Under the pieces are notes generated by a model. That model was not told the DNA's origin, searched no databases, and worked only from the letters and a program-made list of their open reading frames with translations. A stretch of 57,843 nt of DNA from positions 1 to 57,843 of the forward strand of contig PHDD01000022.1 of NCBI GenBank assembly GCA_002840905.1, written 5' to 3'. Position numbers and translations under genes: made by a program. The first letter of the stretch is position 1, and every line of letters starts with the position of its first letter. Shown piece after piece: positions 44,358-52,912 of the stretch. Origin of the DNA: Bacteroidetes bacterium HGW-Bacteroidetes-4 (lineage in GTDB: Bacteria; Bacteroidota; Bacteroidia; Bacteroidales; SZUA-534).

Positions 44358-45740
44358 GTGTCGTTAAATAAAATTATTATTGGAAGCGAAGAATGGTGTT
44401 CTTTGCCTCAGCTAAAAATACCGGCCATAAAAGCCCGGGTCGATTCAGGAGCAAAAACTTCTGCCTTACATGCGGTAAATATTGTTCCTTTTAAAAAGAA
44501 TGGTGATCCCTGGGTGAGTTACGACGTACATCCCATACAAAACGATGGAAAAACTACGGTTCATTGCGAAAGTCCGGTAGTTGATCGCCGGAGTGTAAAA
44601 AGCACCAGCGGCATTAGTGAAATGCGCTATGTGATAAAATCGACCTTAGCCATAGCCGAAAGCACCTGGGAAATAGAACTTACCCTTACCAACCGCGACA
44701 GCATGGGATATCGCATGTTGCTGGGCCGACAGGCTATGGGCGGGAAAATGCTGGTCGATCCGGAGTCCAGTTTTCTTTTGGGCGATCGCTCTATTGATCT
44801 TTTAAACCAGGTTTACAGCGCTCATATTAAGCAACCCACCGGCTTACGCATTGGATTACTGGCCAGCGACCCTGATTTGTACAGTAACCGGCGTATTATG
44901 GAAGCGGGCGAAGAACGCGGGCACGAGATGGAGTTTTTAAGCATTAAGCATTGTTACATTAAACTCGATGGCGAACAACCCGAAATGCATTACCGGGGTG
45001 GCCGGATTCTTTCGGGTTTTGATGCAGTAATCCCCCGGATACGGCCCTCGGCAACATTCTACGGCTGTGCGCTAACCCGCCATTTTGAAGCAATGAATGT
45101 TTTTTGCCTGAATTCTGCATCGGCCATCAGCCAATCGCGCGATAAATTGTATTCAATGCAATTGCTTATCAACAGCGGTTTGAACATCCCTACTACCGGT
45201 TTCGCTAACTCTCCACTTGACACAAACGATTTAATTAAGATGGTAGGAGGAGCTCCTTTAATTGTTAAGTTACTTGAGGGAACTCAGGGTAAAGGCGTTG
45301 TGCTCACTGAAACGCGAAAAGCCGCCGAAAGCGTAATTAACGCCTTTAAAAGTTTACGCGCAAATATTCTGGTGCAGGAATTTATAAAAGAAGCCGGCGG
45401 AAAGGATATTCGTTGTTTTGTTATCGATGGAAAAGTAGTTGCCGCCATTCAACGTACTGCGGCTCCGGGAGAATTCAGAGCAAACATTCATCAGGGCGGA
45501 ACGGCAAAAATTGTAAAAATTACTCCCGATGAGCGTAAAATTGCCATAAAAGCAGCCCGCACCATGAATCTTAAAGTGGCCGGTGTTGACATAATCCGAA
45601 GCAATAAAGGTCCCTTATTGTTAGAAATAAATTCATCGCCCGGACTGGAAGGAATTGAGGGTGCCACTAAAAAAGATATTGCTGGTTTAATGATTGCCGC
45701 CATCGAAAAAAGTGTTCGTTATAAACCAAAAAACACATAA
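44358..45740 (+). CDS. RimB-RimK fusion: retropepsin-like protease and ATP-grasp glutamate ligase
   Basis: Two-domain cytosolic protein of 460 residues. Residues 5-150 are the RimB-like aspartyl-protease domain (formerly ATP-dependent zinc protease) with [14 protein letters not shown] (active Asp29). From about 160 it is RimK, an ATP-grasp ligase: [60 protein letters not shown] and [12 protein letters not shown]. In other bacteria RimK adds glutamates to ribosomal protein S6 and RimB removes them; here both are in one chain. The start is a GTG. It has its own strong promoter. Confidence 0.92.
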   Translation: MSLNKIIIGSEEWCSLPQLKIPAIKARVDSGAKTSALHAVNIVPFKKNGDPWVSYDVHPIQNDGKTTVHCESPVVDRRSVKSTSGISEMRYVIKSTLAIAESTWEIELTLTNRDSMGYRMLLGRQAMGGKMLVDPESSFLLGDRSIDLLNQVYSAHIKQPTGLRIGLLASDPDLYSNRRIMEAGEERGHEMEFLSIKHCYIKLDGEQPEMHYRGGRILSGFDAVIPRIRPSATFYGCALTRHFEAMNVFCLNSASAISQSRDKLYSMQLLINSGLNIPTTGFANSPLDTNDLIKMVGGAPLIVKLLEGTQGKGVVLTETRKAAESVINAFKSLRANILVQEFIKEAGGKDIRCFVIDGKVVAAIQRTAAPGEFRANIHQGGTAKIVKITPDERKIAIKAARTMNLKVAGVDIIRSNKGPLLLEINSSPGLEGIEGATKKDIAGLMIAAIEKSVRYKPKNT

Positions 45741-45777
45741 AAGTTTATGGTAGTAGGGCTTGCTTAAAAAATGTTTA

Positions 45778-45785
45778 TATTTTTG
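45778..45785 (+). promoter_or_regulatory. Possible -7 box of prsW
   Basis: TATTTTTG lies 17 nt before ATG 45802. A TTG at 45760-45762 is 15 nt upstream, a little close. That TTG is also an in-frame start candidate but lies in the promoter. Confidence 0.4.
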
Positions 45786-45801
45786 TTGCAAACGCCTATG
45801 C

Positions 45802-46491
45802 ATGAACTTGCTTATTATCGCTTTAGTTCCGGTTTTTATTATTTTAGTTTATGTTTATTCTCGCGACAGATACGAACGTGAACCTTTAATGCTATTGTTT
45901 GAAGGACTAGTGGCTGGAGGAGTAATTGTTTTCCCGGTTGTTTATTTCGAAAACCACATGCAACAGCTGGGAGTAAATTTGACCGGCCTGGGTGCTGCCG
46001 CATGGACGGCTTTTATGGTTGCTGCCTTAATTGAAGAATTGTTTAAGTTTTTTGCTGTCTATGTTTTGATATGGAAAAACCCTGAATTTAACGAACTATT
46101 CGACGGGGTGGTTTATGCCGTATTTGTTTCGCTGGGTTTTGCTTTGGTTGAGAATATTGGTTATGTTTTTGGTTCCGAAACCGGAATTAAGGTTGGCTTA
46201 ATGCGAGCATTTACTGCCGTTCCGGCTCATGCTATGTTTGGTGTAATGATGGGTTATCGTTTTGGTTTGGCTCGTTTTATTCCCAGCAAACGACTTAAAT
46301 ACCTGGGGTTGGCTTTTCTGGTGCCGTTCCTGTTTCACGGGGTTTATGATTTTATATTAATGAGCCAAAATCAATTCCTTATTTTTCTTTTTCTTCCATT
46401 TGTTTGCTATTTGCTGTGGCGGAGCATGTTGCGAATTAAACAACTCGTTCCCAATTCAGCATTTAACCCCGATCATCACAAAGAAGATTAA
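45802..46491 (+). CDS. PrsW-family intramembrane metalloprotease
   Basis: Inner-membrane protease of 229 residues, related to PrsW of Bacillus, which cuts an anti-sigma factor. About seven helices are visible. The active-site motifs are AALIEELFKFF (Glu78-Glu79), ALVENIGYVFG, PAHAMFGVMMGYRFG and FHGVYDFIL, so the metal site looks complete. ATG 45802 is used; the 14 residues added by a TTG at 45760 overlap the promoter. The substrate is unknown; no anti-sigma gene is near. Its stop shares a TTAA with the converging LytT gene. Confidence 0.9.
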   Translation: MNLLIIALVPVFIILVYVYSRDRYEREPLMLLFEGLVAGGVIVFPVVYFENHMQQLGVNLTGLGAAAWTAFMVAALIEELFKFFAVYVLIWKNPEFNELFDGVVYAVFVSLGFALVENIGYVFGSETGIKVGLMRAFTAVPAHAMFGVMMGYRFGLARFIPSKRLKYLGLAFLVPFLFHGVYDFILMSQNQFLIFLFLPFVCYLLWRSMLRIKQLVPNSAFNPDHHKED

Positions 46492-47216
46492 AATATATTG
46501 TTTTTATCCATTCGCTGATAAAAAGCCTCTTTAAAATTATCTCCTATCGGGATGCGTTCTTTCCCAATAATTATGCGGTGTTTTTGTATCGATTCTATTT
46601 TATTAATGGCCACAATATAAGAACGATGAACCCGAATAAATTTGGATTGGGGTAAGCGTTCTTCGTAGTTTTTAAGGCTGTTCAGTGTTAAGATGGGTTT
46701 TCCATTGGCCAAAACAATTTTCAGGTAATCTTTTAATCCTTCAATATATAAAATCTGATCAAGCCCGACCCTTACCATGCTATAATCGGCTTTAACCATA
46801 ATAAAATCTGCCTCGGGTTCTGTTACTACTTTCGGTACTTCGTGATTGGTTGGTGTGTTGCGCAGGCGAAACCGCTCCATGGCTTTATTAACCGCTTTTA
46901 CAAAACGATCGAAAGGAATGGGTTTTAATAAATAATCCACCGCATTTAACTCAAACCCATCGAGGGCATAATTTGAATACGCGGTAGTAAAAATAATTAA
47001 TGGAGGATTATTCAGGGTTTTTACCAACTCAATTCCCGAAAGGTTTGGCATTTGAATGTCGAGAAAAACCAGGTCGGCCTCGTGTTTGGCTATCATCTCA
47101 ATGGCTTCGAGCGCATTGTTGGTACTGGCACACAATTCCAGATGCGGAACTTTTTCAACAAAGCTCGTAATAATATCTACCGCCAGGGGCTCGTCGTCAA
47201 CTATTATGCATTTCAT
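46488..47216 (-). CDS. LytTR-family response regulator
   Basis: Two-component regulator of 242 residues. The receiver domain (1-120) has the acid pocket in IIVDDEP, the phospho-acceptor Asp53 in LVFLDIQMPNLSG, a conserved Thr in IIFTTAYSNYALDGFEL and the Lys in YLLKPIPFDRF. The LytTR DNA-binding domain (about 140-240) shows IEGLKDYLKI, LNSLKNYEERL, FIRVHRSYIVAINKI and RIPIGDNFKEAF. It overlaps lytS by 20 nt, so the two are one operon. Repeats matching a LytTR spacing occur about 2 kb upstream in the kelch/DUF4270 intergenic region. Confidence 0.93.
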   Translation of the reverse strand: MKCIIVDDEPLAVDIITSFVEKVPHLELCASTNNALEAIEMIAKHEADLVFLDIQMPNLSGIELVKTLNNPPLIIFTTAYSNYALDGFELNAVDYLLKPIPFDRFVKAVNKAMERFRLRNTPTNHEVPKVVTEPEADFIMVKADYSMVRVGLDQILYIEGLKDYLKIVLANGKPILTLNSLKNYEERLPQSKFIRVHRSYIVAINKIESIQKHRIIIGKERIPIGDNFKEAFYQRMDKNNIF

Positions 47217-48294
47217 GCTGTTTCAAAGTTAAAAATAAAGTAACAGCATACAGGTTTTTTTCTTCTACCACATCCAGTTTGTGGTGTCCGGGGTACAACA
47301 TTTGCAAGCGACGAGCCACATTTTTAAGGCCAATGCCTGAATCTTGTTCGGTTTGATTCGAGTTGCGCTGGGCAATGGTGTTGGTCGATTGAAAAACCAG
47401 TTGGTTCGCGCTTATGTTTATTTTAATGGTTATCACCGATTGAACGGTTGTGTCAGCGCCATGCTTAAACGCATTTTCAATAAACGGAACCAACAGCATC
47501 GGCTCAATGGTTTGATTCGAAGCCTGATTGTCGACCACAAAGGAAAGCTTGGTTTTTTCTGTTAACCTAAGTTTCTGCAATTCCACATAATCCTGTAAAT
47601 GGTCCAGTTCCTTTTCCAATGGAACGCAGGTACTTGGCGATTCGTCGAGCACATAACGCATAATTTTTGAAAGCCGCAAAATAGCTTCCGGTGCCAAATC
47701 AGACTTTTTAAATGCCAGAGAATAAATGCTATTCAGGGAATTAAACAAAAAGTGCGGGTTAATCTGCGATTTTAAAAAAGCCAGCTCGGTGGCCAGGTGT
47801 TCTTTTTTTATATCTTGCTGCGTTTGTTCGTTCTGAAACCAGGCTTGCGACAATTTTAAGCTGGTGCTTACGCCTATTATCATTAAAATAAAAGGAATAT
47901 TCCCCAACATGCGTGGCGGGTTTATCGGCCTGCCTGTATTTTGAGTTGTTGCCGGATGTTTGGGTATTGTTGTGTTGCTGTTGGTTTCATGGGGCATGCG
48001 CCGGATTTCGTTTTGTCGGCTATCAATAAAAGCCATTACGCTTACAATTAGAGCAACCCATATAATATAGGTGAATATTTTTTTTTGAAGCAAAAACCGG
48101 GGAACCAACAAATAATAATTCAGGTAAAAAACAATAAGCGCCTTTCCGACAAACAGTAGGTTAAAAAGGCTGAAAGAGCTTTTCAGCCGAACATCGAAAA
48201 TGGCAAAGGGCAACAAAAATAAAATCATCCATGCCGAAACATGGATAATTAGATATAATAAAGTAACCTGTTTGTTGCCTGAATTTGGTATCAT
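47197..48294 (-). CDS. LytS-like sensor histidine kinase
   Basis: Membrane sensor of 365 residues. Helices lie near residues 12-32, 45-65 and 75-90, with a fourth near 130-150. The His_kinase family motif with the phospho-acceptor is LKSQINPHFLFNSLNSI (His181). The ATPase part has LLVPFIENAFKHG (N box) and DSGIGLKNVARRLQMLY. It has no recognisable extracellular sensor domain. It is translated just before the LytTR regulator in one operon, with a terminator from the kelch gene 14 nt upstream. Confidence 0.92.
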   Translation of the reverse strand: MIPNSGNKQVTLLYLIIHVSAWMILFLLPFAIFDVRLKSSFSLFNLLFVGKALIVFYLNYYLLVPRFLLQKKIFTYIIWVALIVSVMAFIDSRQNEIRRMPHETNSNTTIPKHPATTQNTGRPINPPRMLGNIPFILMIIGVSTSLKLSQAWFQNEQTQQDIKKEHLATELAFLKSQINPHFLFNSLNSIYSLAFKKSDLAPEAILRLSKIMRYVLDESPSTCVPLEKELDHLQDYVELQKLRLTEKTKLSFVVDNQASNQTIEPMLLVPFIENAFKHGADTTVQSVITIKINISANQLVFQSTNTIAQRNSNQTEQDSGIGLKNVARRLQMLYPGHHKLDVVEEKNLYAVTLFLTLKQHEMHNS

Positions 48295-48307
48295 TTAAAA
48301 ACGGCTT

Positions 48308-48342
48308 AAAAGAGAGCAGGGTAAAAAAGGCTGCTCTCTTTT
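48308..48342 (-). terminator. Hairpin terminator after the kelch gene
   Basis: AAAAGAGAGCAG (48308-48319) pairs perfectly with CTGCTCTCTTTT (48331-48342). On the - strand the kelch transcript would end here, 9 nt after its stop and before lytS begins. Confidence 0.8.
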
Positions 48343-48350
48343 ATTCTTTT

Positions 48351-49346
48351 TTAGTCTTCTTTGTTATAAATTGCACCCGGTTCAAAATACCAGATGTCGT
48401 CGAAATAGTAATTTCCATTACGCCCTGTAGCAACATATGCTTTCTCGCCTATGCTAAAAGCAATAGCATCCTGACGGGCAGCACCTTCCAATGAAGTAAC
48501 TTCAATCCAGGTGTCGGTATTAGGATTGTATTCCCAAAAATCGCTGCGTATTCCATTAAAGGATCCGGTACCAATGTATCCTTTTCCATTTAATTCAAAA
48601 GCAACAGCATTTGAGCGGGTAATGGTATAGCTGTCTTCAACATCAAGTTTTGCCAATGCTGTCCAGGAATCGTTTGTTGCATCGTAGCTAAAAAAGTCGT
48701 TTTGGAAAACTCCATTGTTAATACCGGTTCCAATATAGGCTATATTGTTAATTACAAACACGGTGGCATCGTAACGTTTTGAGCCAATAAGACTGTTAAC
48801 CTGAGTCCAGGTGTCATCAACCGGGTTGTATTTCCAGATGTCTTTTTCTGAACCATCGTTACTATAGCCGGTTCCAACAAAACCAAAATCACCTACCGAA
48901 AAGGCCAGCGCACCATATCGGGCTTTTCCTTCAAAATCAGCTTTTTGAACCCATTGGGGTACTCCGGTTGGATTAAACTCCCACATATCTTTTAATTTAA
49001 GATCGCCATCGGAACCTGTTCCCATGTATCCTTTTCCATTTACAGCAAAACCAATAGCCGATGTCCGTGGTGTTCCGGGAAAATCTTCCTGTTGACGCCA
49101 TTGTTTATCCGTGGGGTTATACTCCCAGGTATCGTTAAAGTAATTTTTTCCATCGTAGCCACCTACCATGTAGGCTTTTCCATCGATAACAAATGAAACG
49201 GCGTTTGCTCTGGGTCTTCCATCAAATTCAGGTTCTTCAACCCAGTTTCCAACCAGATCTGCATCATCATTTTTGTTATTACAGCTTACAAATAAGCCGG
49301 CAAAGAGCAGGGCAACTATAGCCCAGGTTAGTTTTATTTTCATCAT
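48351..49346 (-). CDS. Kelch-repeat lipoprotein
   Basis: Exported lipoprotein of 331 residues with lipobox GLFVSC (Cys22). The mature part is about six kelch repeats forming a beta propeller, each with a pattern like GKAYMVGGYDGKNYFNDTWEYNP; the same stretch is present near 50 and repeats about every 48 residues. Kelch propellers usually bind protein or carbohydrate partners. It diverges from the DUF4270-OmpP1 operon and ends 57 bp from the lytS start. Confidence 0.9.
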   Translation of the reverse strand: MMKIKLTWAIVALLFAGLFVSCNNKNDDADLVGNWVEEPEFDGRPRANAVSFVIDGKAYMVGGYDGKNYFNDTWEYNPTDKQWRQQEDFPGTPRTSAIGFAVNGKGYMGTGSDGDLKLKDMWEFNPTGVPQWVQKADFEGKARYGALAFSVGDFGFVGTGYSNDGSEKDIWKYNPVDDTWTQVNSLIGSKRYDATVFVINNIAYIGTGINNGVFQNDFFSYDATNDSWTALAKLDVEDSYTITRSNAVAFELNGKGYIGTGSFNGIRSDFWEYNPNTDTWIEVTSLEGAARQDAIAFSIGEKAYVATGRNGNYYFDDIWYFEPGAIYNKED

Positions 49347-49365
49347 TTTTTATAGTTTTTATGTT

Positions 49366-49373
49366 CAAATGTA
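49366..49373 (-). promoter_or_regulatory. -7 box of the kelch gene
   Basis: On the - strand this reads TACATTTG, matching TAnnTTTG, 20 nt before the ATG. No TTG lies at the -33 distance, as expected of a promoter that needs an activator at the repeats just upstream (inference). Confidence 0.45.
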
Positions 49374-49381
49374 TATTTGTT

Positions 49382-49428
49382 AAGTACTAACCTAAAAAAG
49401 AATCTACTAACAACCTTAATTTATCTAC
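49382..49428 (-). repeat. Direct-repeat operator-like sites, kelch side
   Basis: Read on the - strand, GTAGAT cores occur at 49402-49407 and 49423-49428, starting exactly 21 bp apart. A weaker third copy (GTTAGTACTT against GTTAGTAGAT) is at 49382-49391, 20 bp away. They lie about -20 to -70 from the predicted kelch transcript start. The 21-bp spacing, two helical turns, fits binding by a LytTR-type dimer; the binding itself is inferred. Confidence 0.5.
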
Positions 49429-49494
49429 GAAACATTATATTTGCCGAATTGATTTGAAAAATACGGGATTTGAGCTTTTTTTAAAGGTTTCGCT

Positions 49495-49536
49495 GTTGGT
49501 AGATAAATATTTACCCTTGGTAGATTTAAGTTTACC
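49495..49536 (+). repeat. Direct-repeat operator-like sites, DUF4270 side
   Basis: Two 20-nt repeats start at 49496 and 49517, 21 bp apart, and agree at 16 of 20 positions. Each has the form TTGGTAGAT...TTTACC, so each is also a partial palindrome (GGTA...TACC). GTAGAT cores are at 49499-49504 and 49520-49525, on the opposite strand to the kelch-side copies. They lie 50-90 bp upstream of the DUF4270 ATG. No clear -7 box was found between them and the gene. Confidence 0.5.
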
Positions 49537-49586
49537 AATAAAATGTAGCAAGCTAACTTAGCTCCCTACTAATTTAATTCGTTAAT

Positions 49587-50921
49587 ATGTATAAAAACAG
49601 TTTATTAATTAAACTACTTTTTGTTGGAGTTTTGTTTTCGTCGTGTGCCGACGACGAGGCAGTATATAAAATTGGCGATCGCTTTGTAAAAGAAGAATCA
49701 AAAATTTATTATGTCGATACCTTAACGGTAAATGTGTCGACCGTGCGTGTTGACAGCCTTCCTGCCACAGGCTATAATACAGTTTTTATTGGCTATCAAA
49801 ACGATCCTTTACTTGGGACCTCAGAGGCCAAATCGTATGTTGAGTTTATTCCGTCCACATCGCTGCCCTCTTTAGACGAAGATGCCATTTTTGAAAAACT
49901 GGTAATTTATATAAAACAAACGGGTTATTATAGCGGAGATACTGCTGTTGAAAAAACACTGGCTTTTCATGAGGTGCTTGAACCCATTGAGCCCAGGAAC
50001 GAAAATCTGCGCATTTATAATACCGACACCTTTTTAATCAACACAACTCCGCTGGCAACACATTCTTTAAAACAACGCCCCACGGCTTATCGCGAAGACT
50101 TTATAAAATTACCCGATGCATTGGGTTTAAAATGGTTCAATTGGCTGGTAAACGACAACGACACCATTAAAAACGGAGCCACCTTTAAAAAGCAGTTTCC
50201 TGGCCTGGCCCTGCTTCCGGTAACTAAAGATTTATCGTGGTCTTCAACCTTTTTTGGATACAATACTACCGGTGCTGACACAAATAATGTTCAACAATTA
50301 CAGATAAGGCTATATTACCGTATTCGGGGTAAGGAAGACAACTCTTATTTTACATTCACCCCCAGCGAAACGGCTAAGGTGTTTACCAATTATACGGTTG
50401 ACTACAGCGGCTCTGTTGTTGAAGGTATTGAAAATACAGGGGTAATTTCGTCAACAAACTCAAACAACCTTGTGGCAGTTCAGGCCGGTGGTTCACTGGG
50501 TTTTCGCATCGACATTCCCATGATTGATAAACTGAAAGAGATTCATCCCAATCTTTCGGTTTTGGATGCCCGGTTAATGATAAAACCCCGTAAAGGAACT
50601 TATGATAAGGCCAGCGAATTACCCCAATTGAGTGTATATTGGATCGATTCAAAAAACCAAAACAAAGGTCAATTAACTAATTTTAGTGGTAATCTAATTT
50701 TGAGTACCCTAAATGCTGATGATGAGTTTAACGACAATACCTACTATTCCATCGACCTGTTAGGTTTTATACTTAATAAAACAAACCAGTTAAATCCCGA
50801 CCAAACGTTATTCTTTTCCCTTTCGAATCAGGATAATTTAACTTCGTTTAAACGGGTAATATTTGGGGATCAGAGTTTTTCAGAATCTTTGCAATTGCAA
50901 TTGCATTACGTAGTATATTAA
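49587..50921 (+). CDS. DUF4270 lipoprotein
   Basis: Exported lipoprotein of 444 residues with lipobox VLFSSC (Cys20). The mature part begins ADDEAVYKIGDRFVKEESKI and continues with the DUF4270 beta-rich domain, which in Bacteroidota is found in large extracellular or surface lipoproteins (IGYQNDPLLGTSEAKSYVEF is typical). Function is not established. It is followed after 15 bp by an OmpP1-like barrel gene and faces a kelch lipoprotein across the repeat-bearing intergenic region. Confidence 0.87.
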   Translation: MYKNSLLIKLLFVGVLFSSCADDEAVYKIGDRFVKEESKIYYVDTLTVNVSTVRVDSLPATGYNTVFIGYQNDPLLGTSEAKSYVEFIPSTSLPSLDEDAIFEKLVIYIKQTGYYSGDTAVEKTLAFHEVLEPIEPRNENLRIYNTDTFLINTTPLATHSLKQRPTAYREDFIKLPDALGLKWFNWLVNDNDTIKNGATFKKQFPGLALLPVTKDLSWSSTFFGYNTTGADTNNVQQLQIRLYYRIRGKEDNSYFTFTPSETAKVFTNYTVDYSGSVVEGIENTGVISSTNSNNLVAVQAGGSLGFRIDIPMIDKLKEIHPNLSVLDARLMIKPRKGTYDKASELPQLSVYWIDSKNQNKGQLTNFSGNLILSTLNADDEFNDNTYYSIDLLGFILNKTNQLNPDQTLFFSLSNQDNLTSFKRVIFGDQSFSESLQLQLHYVVY

Positions 50922-50936
50922 ATCCGATTGACCACG

Positions 50937-52187
50937 ATGAAAATTTCAAAAAAAATAGTTTTTGCTTTTACAATTCTTTGGTTCGCTATTGGTGTGGCCG
51001 CTCAAAACAATACCATTTCTCCATATTCAAAACTAGGTTTGGGCGATTTTAGATCGATGGGCTTTGGCCGAAATGCAGCTATGGGTGGAACCGGCATTGG
51101 TGTGCGTTCGCCATTAAACCTGAACAATCTTAACCCTGCTGCCATTACTTCGCTCGACAGCACCATGGTTATTTTTGAATTCGGCGTTCATGGCGATTAT
51201 ACCCAATTAAAAACCAGCACCGAAACCGGTTCAAAAAATAATGCCAACTTGTCTTACATTGCTCTGGGAATTGGTATCAATAAAAAATGGGGAATGAGCC
51301 TCGGACTGGTTCCATACACCAATGTGGGTTATACTTTTGAAACCAATCCTCCGGTTAGCGGATCGGGCGAAACCTATACCACAAGATATGAAGGAAGCGG
51401 AGGCTTATCGAAATTTTACTTAACCAATGCCTACAAAATTACTCCAAACAGCTCCCTGGGGGTTAATGTTTCATTTTTATTTGGACCTAAAAACGAAACC
51501 GAAAATTATAGTTTAACGGTTCCTGATTTTTATGAAGTAAGCCTTGAAAAAAGCACGCGATACAGCGGTATTGTCTTAGACTTTGGTTACCAACATTCAT
51601 TTAAGTTAAGTGAAAAAAACGAATTGGTGCTTGGTTTAACCATAAATGCTCCCGGATTACTGCGCAGCCAAACTACACTTTACGAGTTACAACGTTATTC
51701 CGGAACCTCTTTTACCGATACCCTTCGTTACGAAAAAGGAAACTATCAGTTCAACGATTTCCCGGTTAATTATGGAGGTGGTTTATCGTATGTTTTCGAC
51801 AATCAATTGGTTTTATCGGCCGATTATTCGAGGCAAAACTGGTCAAATTTGATTGTAGCCGATGCCTTTGCCAATTTAATCGATAATAACACGCTGGCTT
51901 TTGGCCTTGAATATACCCCTCGCCGATTAGCGCAACGCACGCCAATTTCGTATCGTGCCGGAGTAAATTACCAAAGCGGCTATTATGAAATTGATGGCAA
52001 TACCATTGAAAGTCTGGCTTTAACCGCAGGAGTTGGTTTCCGGATGCGTTCCATGCGGATGAATTTGTTTGCCGAATACAAAACCCGGGGTACCACAAAC
52101 AACCTGCTTATAAAAGAAGATTTTATTCGTGTGGGCTTAAATGTATCGTTCTTCGAATCGTGGTTGCAACGTTACCGTTACAGATAG
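50937..52187 (+). CDS. OmpP1/FadL-like outer-membrane barrel protein
   Basis: Outer-membrane protein of 416 residues with a signal peptide (IVFAFTILWFAIGVAAQ). The mature start YSKLGLGDFRSMGFGRNAAM with a following MGGTGIG is typical of Bacteroidota OmpP1/FadL-like proteins, which transport or bind hydrophobic compounds. Many beta strands end in aromatic-rich residues, and the last is GLNVSFFESW before a short basic tail. ATG 50937 is used rather than the TTG at 50928. It closes the DUF4270 operon at a strong terminator. Confidence 0.86.
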   Translation: MKISKKIVFAFTILWFAIGVAAQNNTISPYSKLGLGDFRSMGFGRNAAMGGTGIGVRSPLNLNNLNPAAITSLDSTMVIFEFGVHGDYTQLKTSTETGSKNNANLSYIALGIGINKKWGMSLGLVPYTNVGYTFETNPPVSGSGETYTTRYEGSGGLSKFYLTNAYKITPNSSLGVNVSFLFGPKNETENYSLTVPDFYEVSLEKSTRYSGIVLDFGYQHSFKLSEKNELVLGLTINAPGLLRSQTTLYELQRYSGTSFTDTLRYEKGNYQFNDFPVNYGGGLSYVFDNQLVLSADYSRQNWSNLIVADAFANLIDNNTLAFGLEYTPRRLAQRTPISYRAGVNYQSGYYEIDGNTIESLALTAGVGFRMRSMRMNLFAEYKTRGTTNNLLIKEDFIRVGLNVSFFESWLQRYRYR

Positions 52188-52200
52188 GATTTTATGCATA

Positions 52201-52240
52201 AAAAAACCGGAACCACTACCTAAATTGGTTCCGGTTTTTT
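52201..52240. terminator. Bidirectional terminator
   Basis: AAAAAACCGGAACCA (52201-52215) pairs perfectly with TGGTTCCGGTTTTTT (52226-52240). It ends the OmpP1-like (+) and the OsmC (-) transcripts. Confidence 0.92.
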
Positions 52241-52251
52241 TTAATGCAAGC

Positions 52252-52665
52252 TTACTTTATTTCAATTTCATACGACATCTGCATGGCTTTTTTATAAACT
52301 GCAGATACTCCGCAATAACGTTCCATCGATAAATCAATGGCTTTTCTTAGTTTTTCTTCTTCCAGATTATCCCCCGAAAATTCATAAATAAGCTTCATCG
52401 CATCGTATTGCTTGGGGTGCTCTTCGGTAACATTTCCTTCGACCCGCACATTAAAGGTGTTCACTTCGACCCGCATCTTTTTTAGGATTGATATTACGTC
52501 CATCCCGGTACATCCGGCCAAAGCAACCATCATTAAGGCTTTCGGGCGAGGCCCCAGGTTTTTCCCCCCAACCTTTTCATCTGCATCTATAACTATTTTG
52601 TGTCCGTTTAATTCTGTTTCAAAGGCCATGTCGCCTTTCCATCTCATGTCTAATGTTGTTTTCAT
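52252..52665 (-). CDS. OsmC-family protein
   Basis: Small cytosolic protein of 137 residues of the OsmC/Ohr peroxidase fold. The peroxidatic Cys lies in LAGCTGMDVISILKKM and the resolving-type Cys near the C-terminus in YCGVSAVYKKA. KALMMVALAG and FNVRVEGNVTEEHPKQ match the family. It likely detoxifies organic hydroperoxides, though some YhfA-like members lack that activity. It ends at a two-way terminator and has a long 5' gap to the Crp/Fnr gene. Confidence 0.9.
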   Translation of the reverse strand: MKTTLDMRWKGDMAFETELNGHKIVIDADEKVGGKNLGPRPKALMMVALAGCTGMDVISILKKMRVEVNTFNVRVEGNVTEEHPKQYDAMKLIYEFSGDNLEEEKLRKAIDLSMERYCGVSAVYKKAMQMSYEIEIK

Positions 52666-52849
52666 GCAATTTATATTTATAACATAACTTATTTAATTAT
52701 CTACATGTTTCAAATAGTGTTCCAAAAAAACGGAACCTGACACGCTGGCAATAATGAAAAAGAAAACCCAATAACCCAAGGTTTGTTCTCATTTTTTCGG
52801 TTTTGTATAAAAAGACGCATTAAACATAGCATAAAAAGCCGAAAAAAGT

Positions 52850-52857
52850 TATTTTTG
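52850..52857 (+). promoter_or_regulatory. Possible -7 box of the Crp/Fnr gene
   Basis: TATTTTTG lies 56 nt before ATG 52913, with no TTG at the -33 distance. An in-frame TTG at 52877 is downstream of it, but the protein homology begins only at the ATG. Confidence 0.4.
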
Positions 52858-52912
52858 TGCCTGATTTATAAACGTTTTGGTTTATGCTTTATATAAATTA
52901 ATTGCTTTAGAA

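Noticed and set aside
49372-49379. TATATTTG on the + strand as a promoter of the DUF4270 gene (also at 49436-49443)
   Set aside because: Neither copy has a TTG at the -33 distance, and both would put the transcript start upstream of the repeats, leaving a leader over 130 nt. They remain possible but unsupported.
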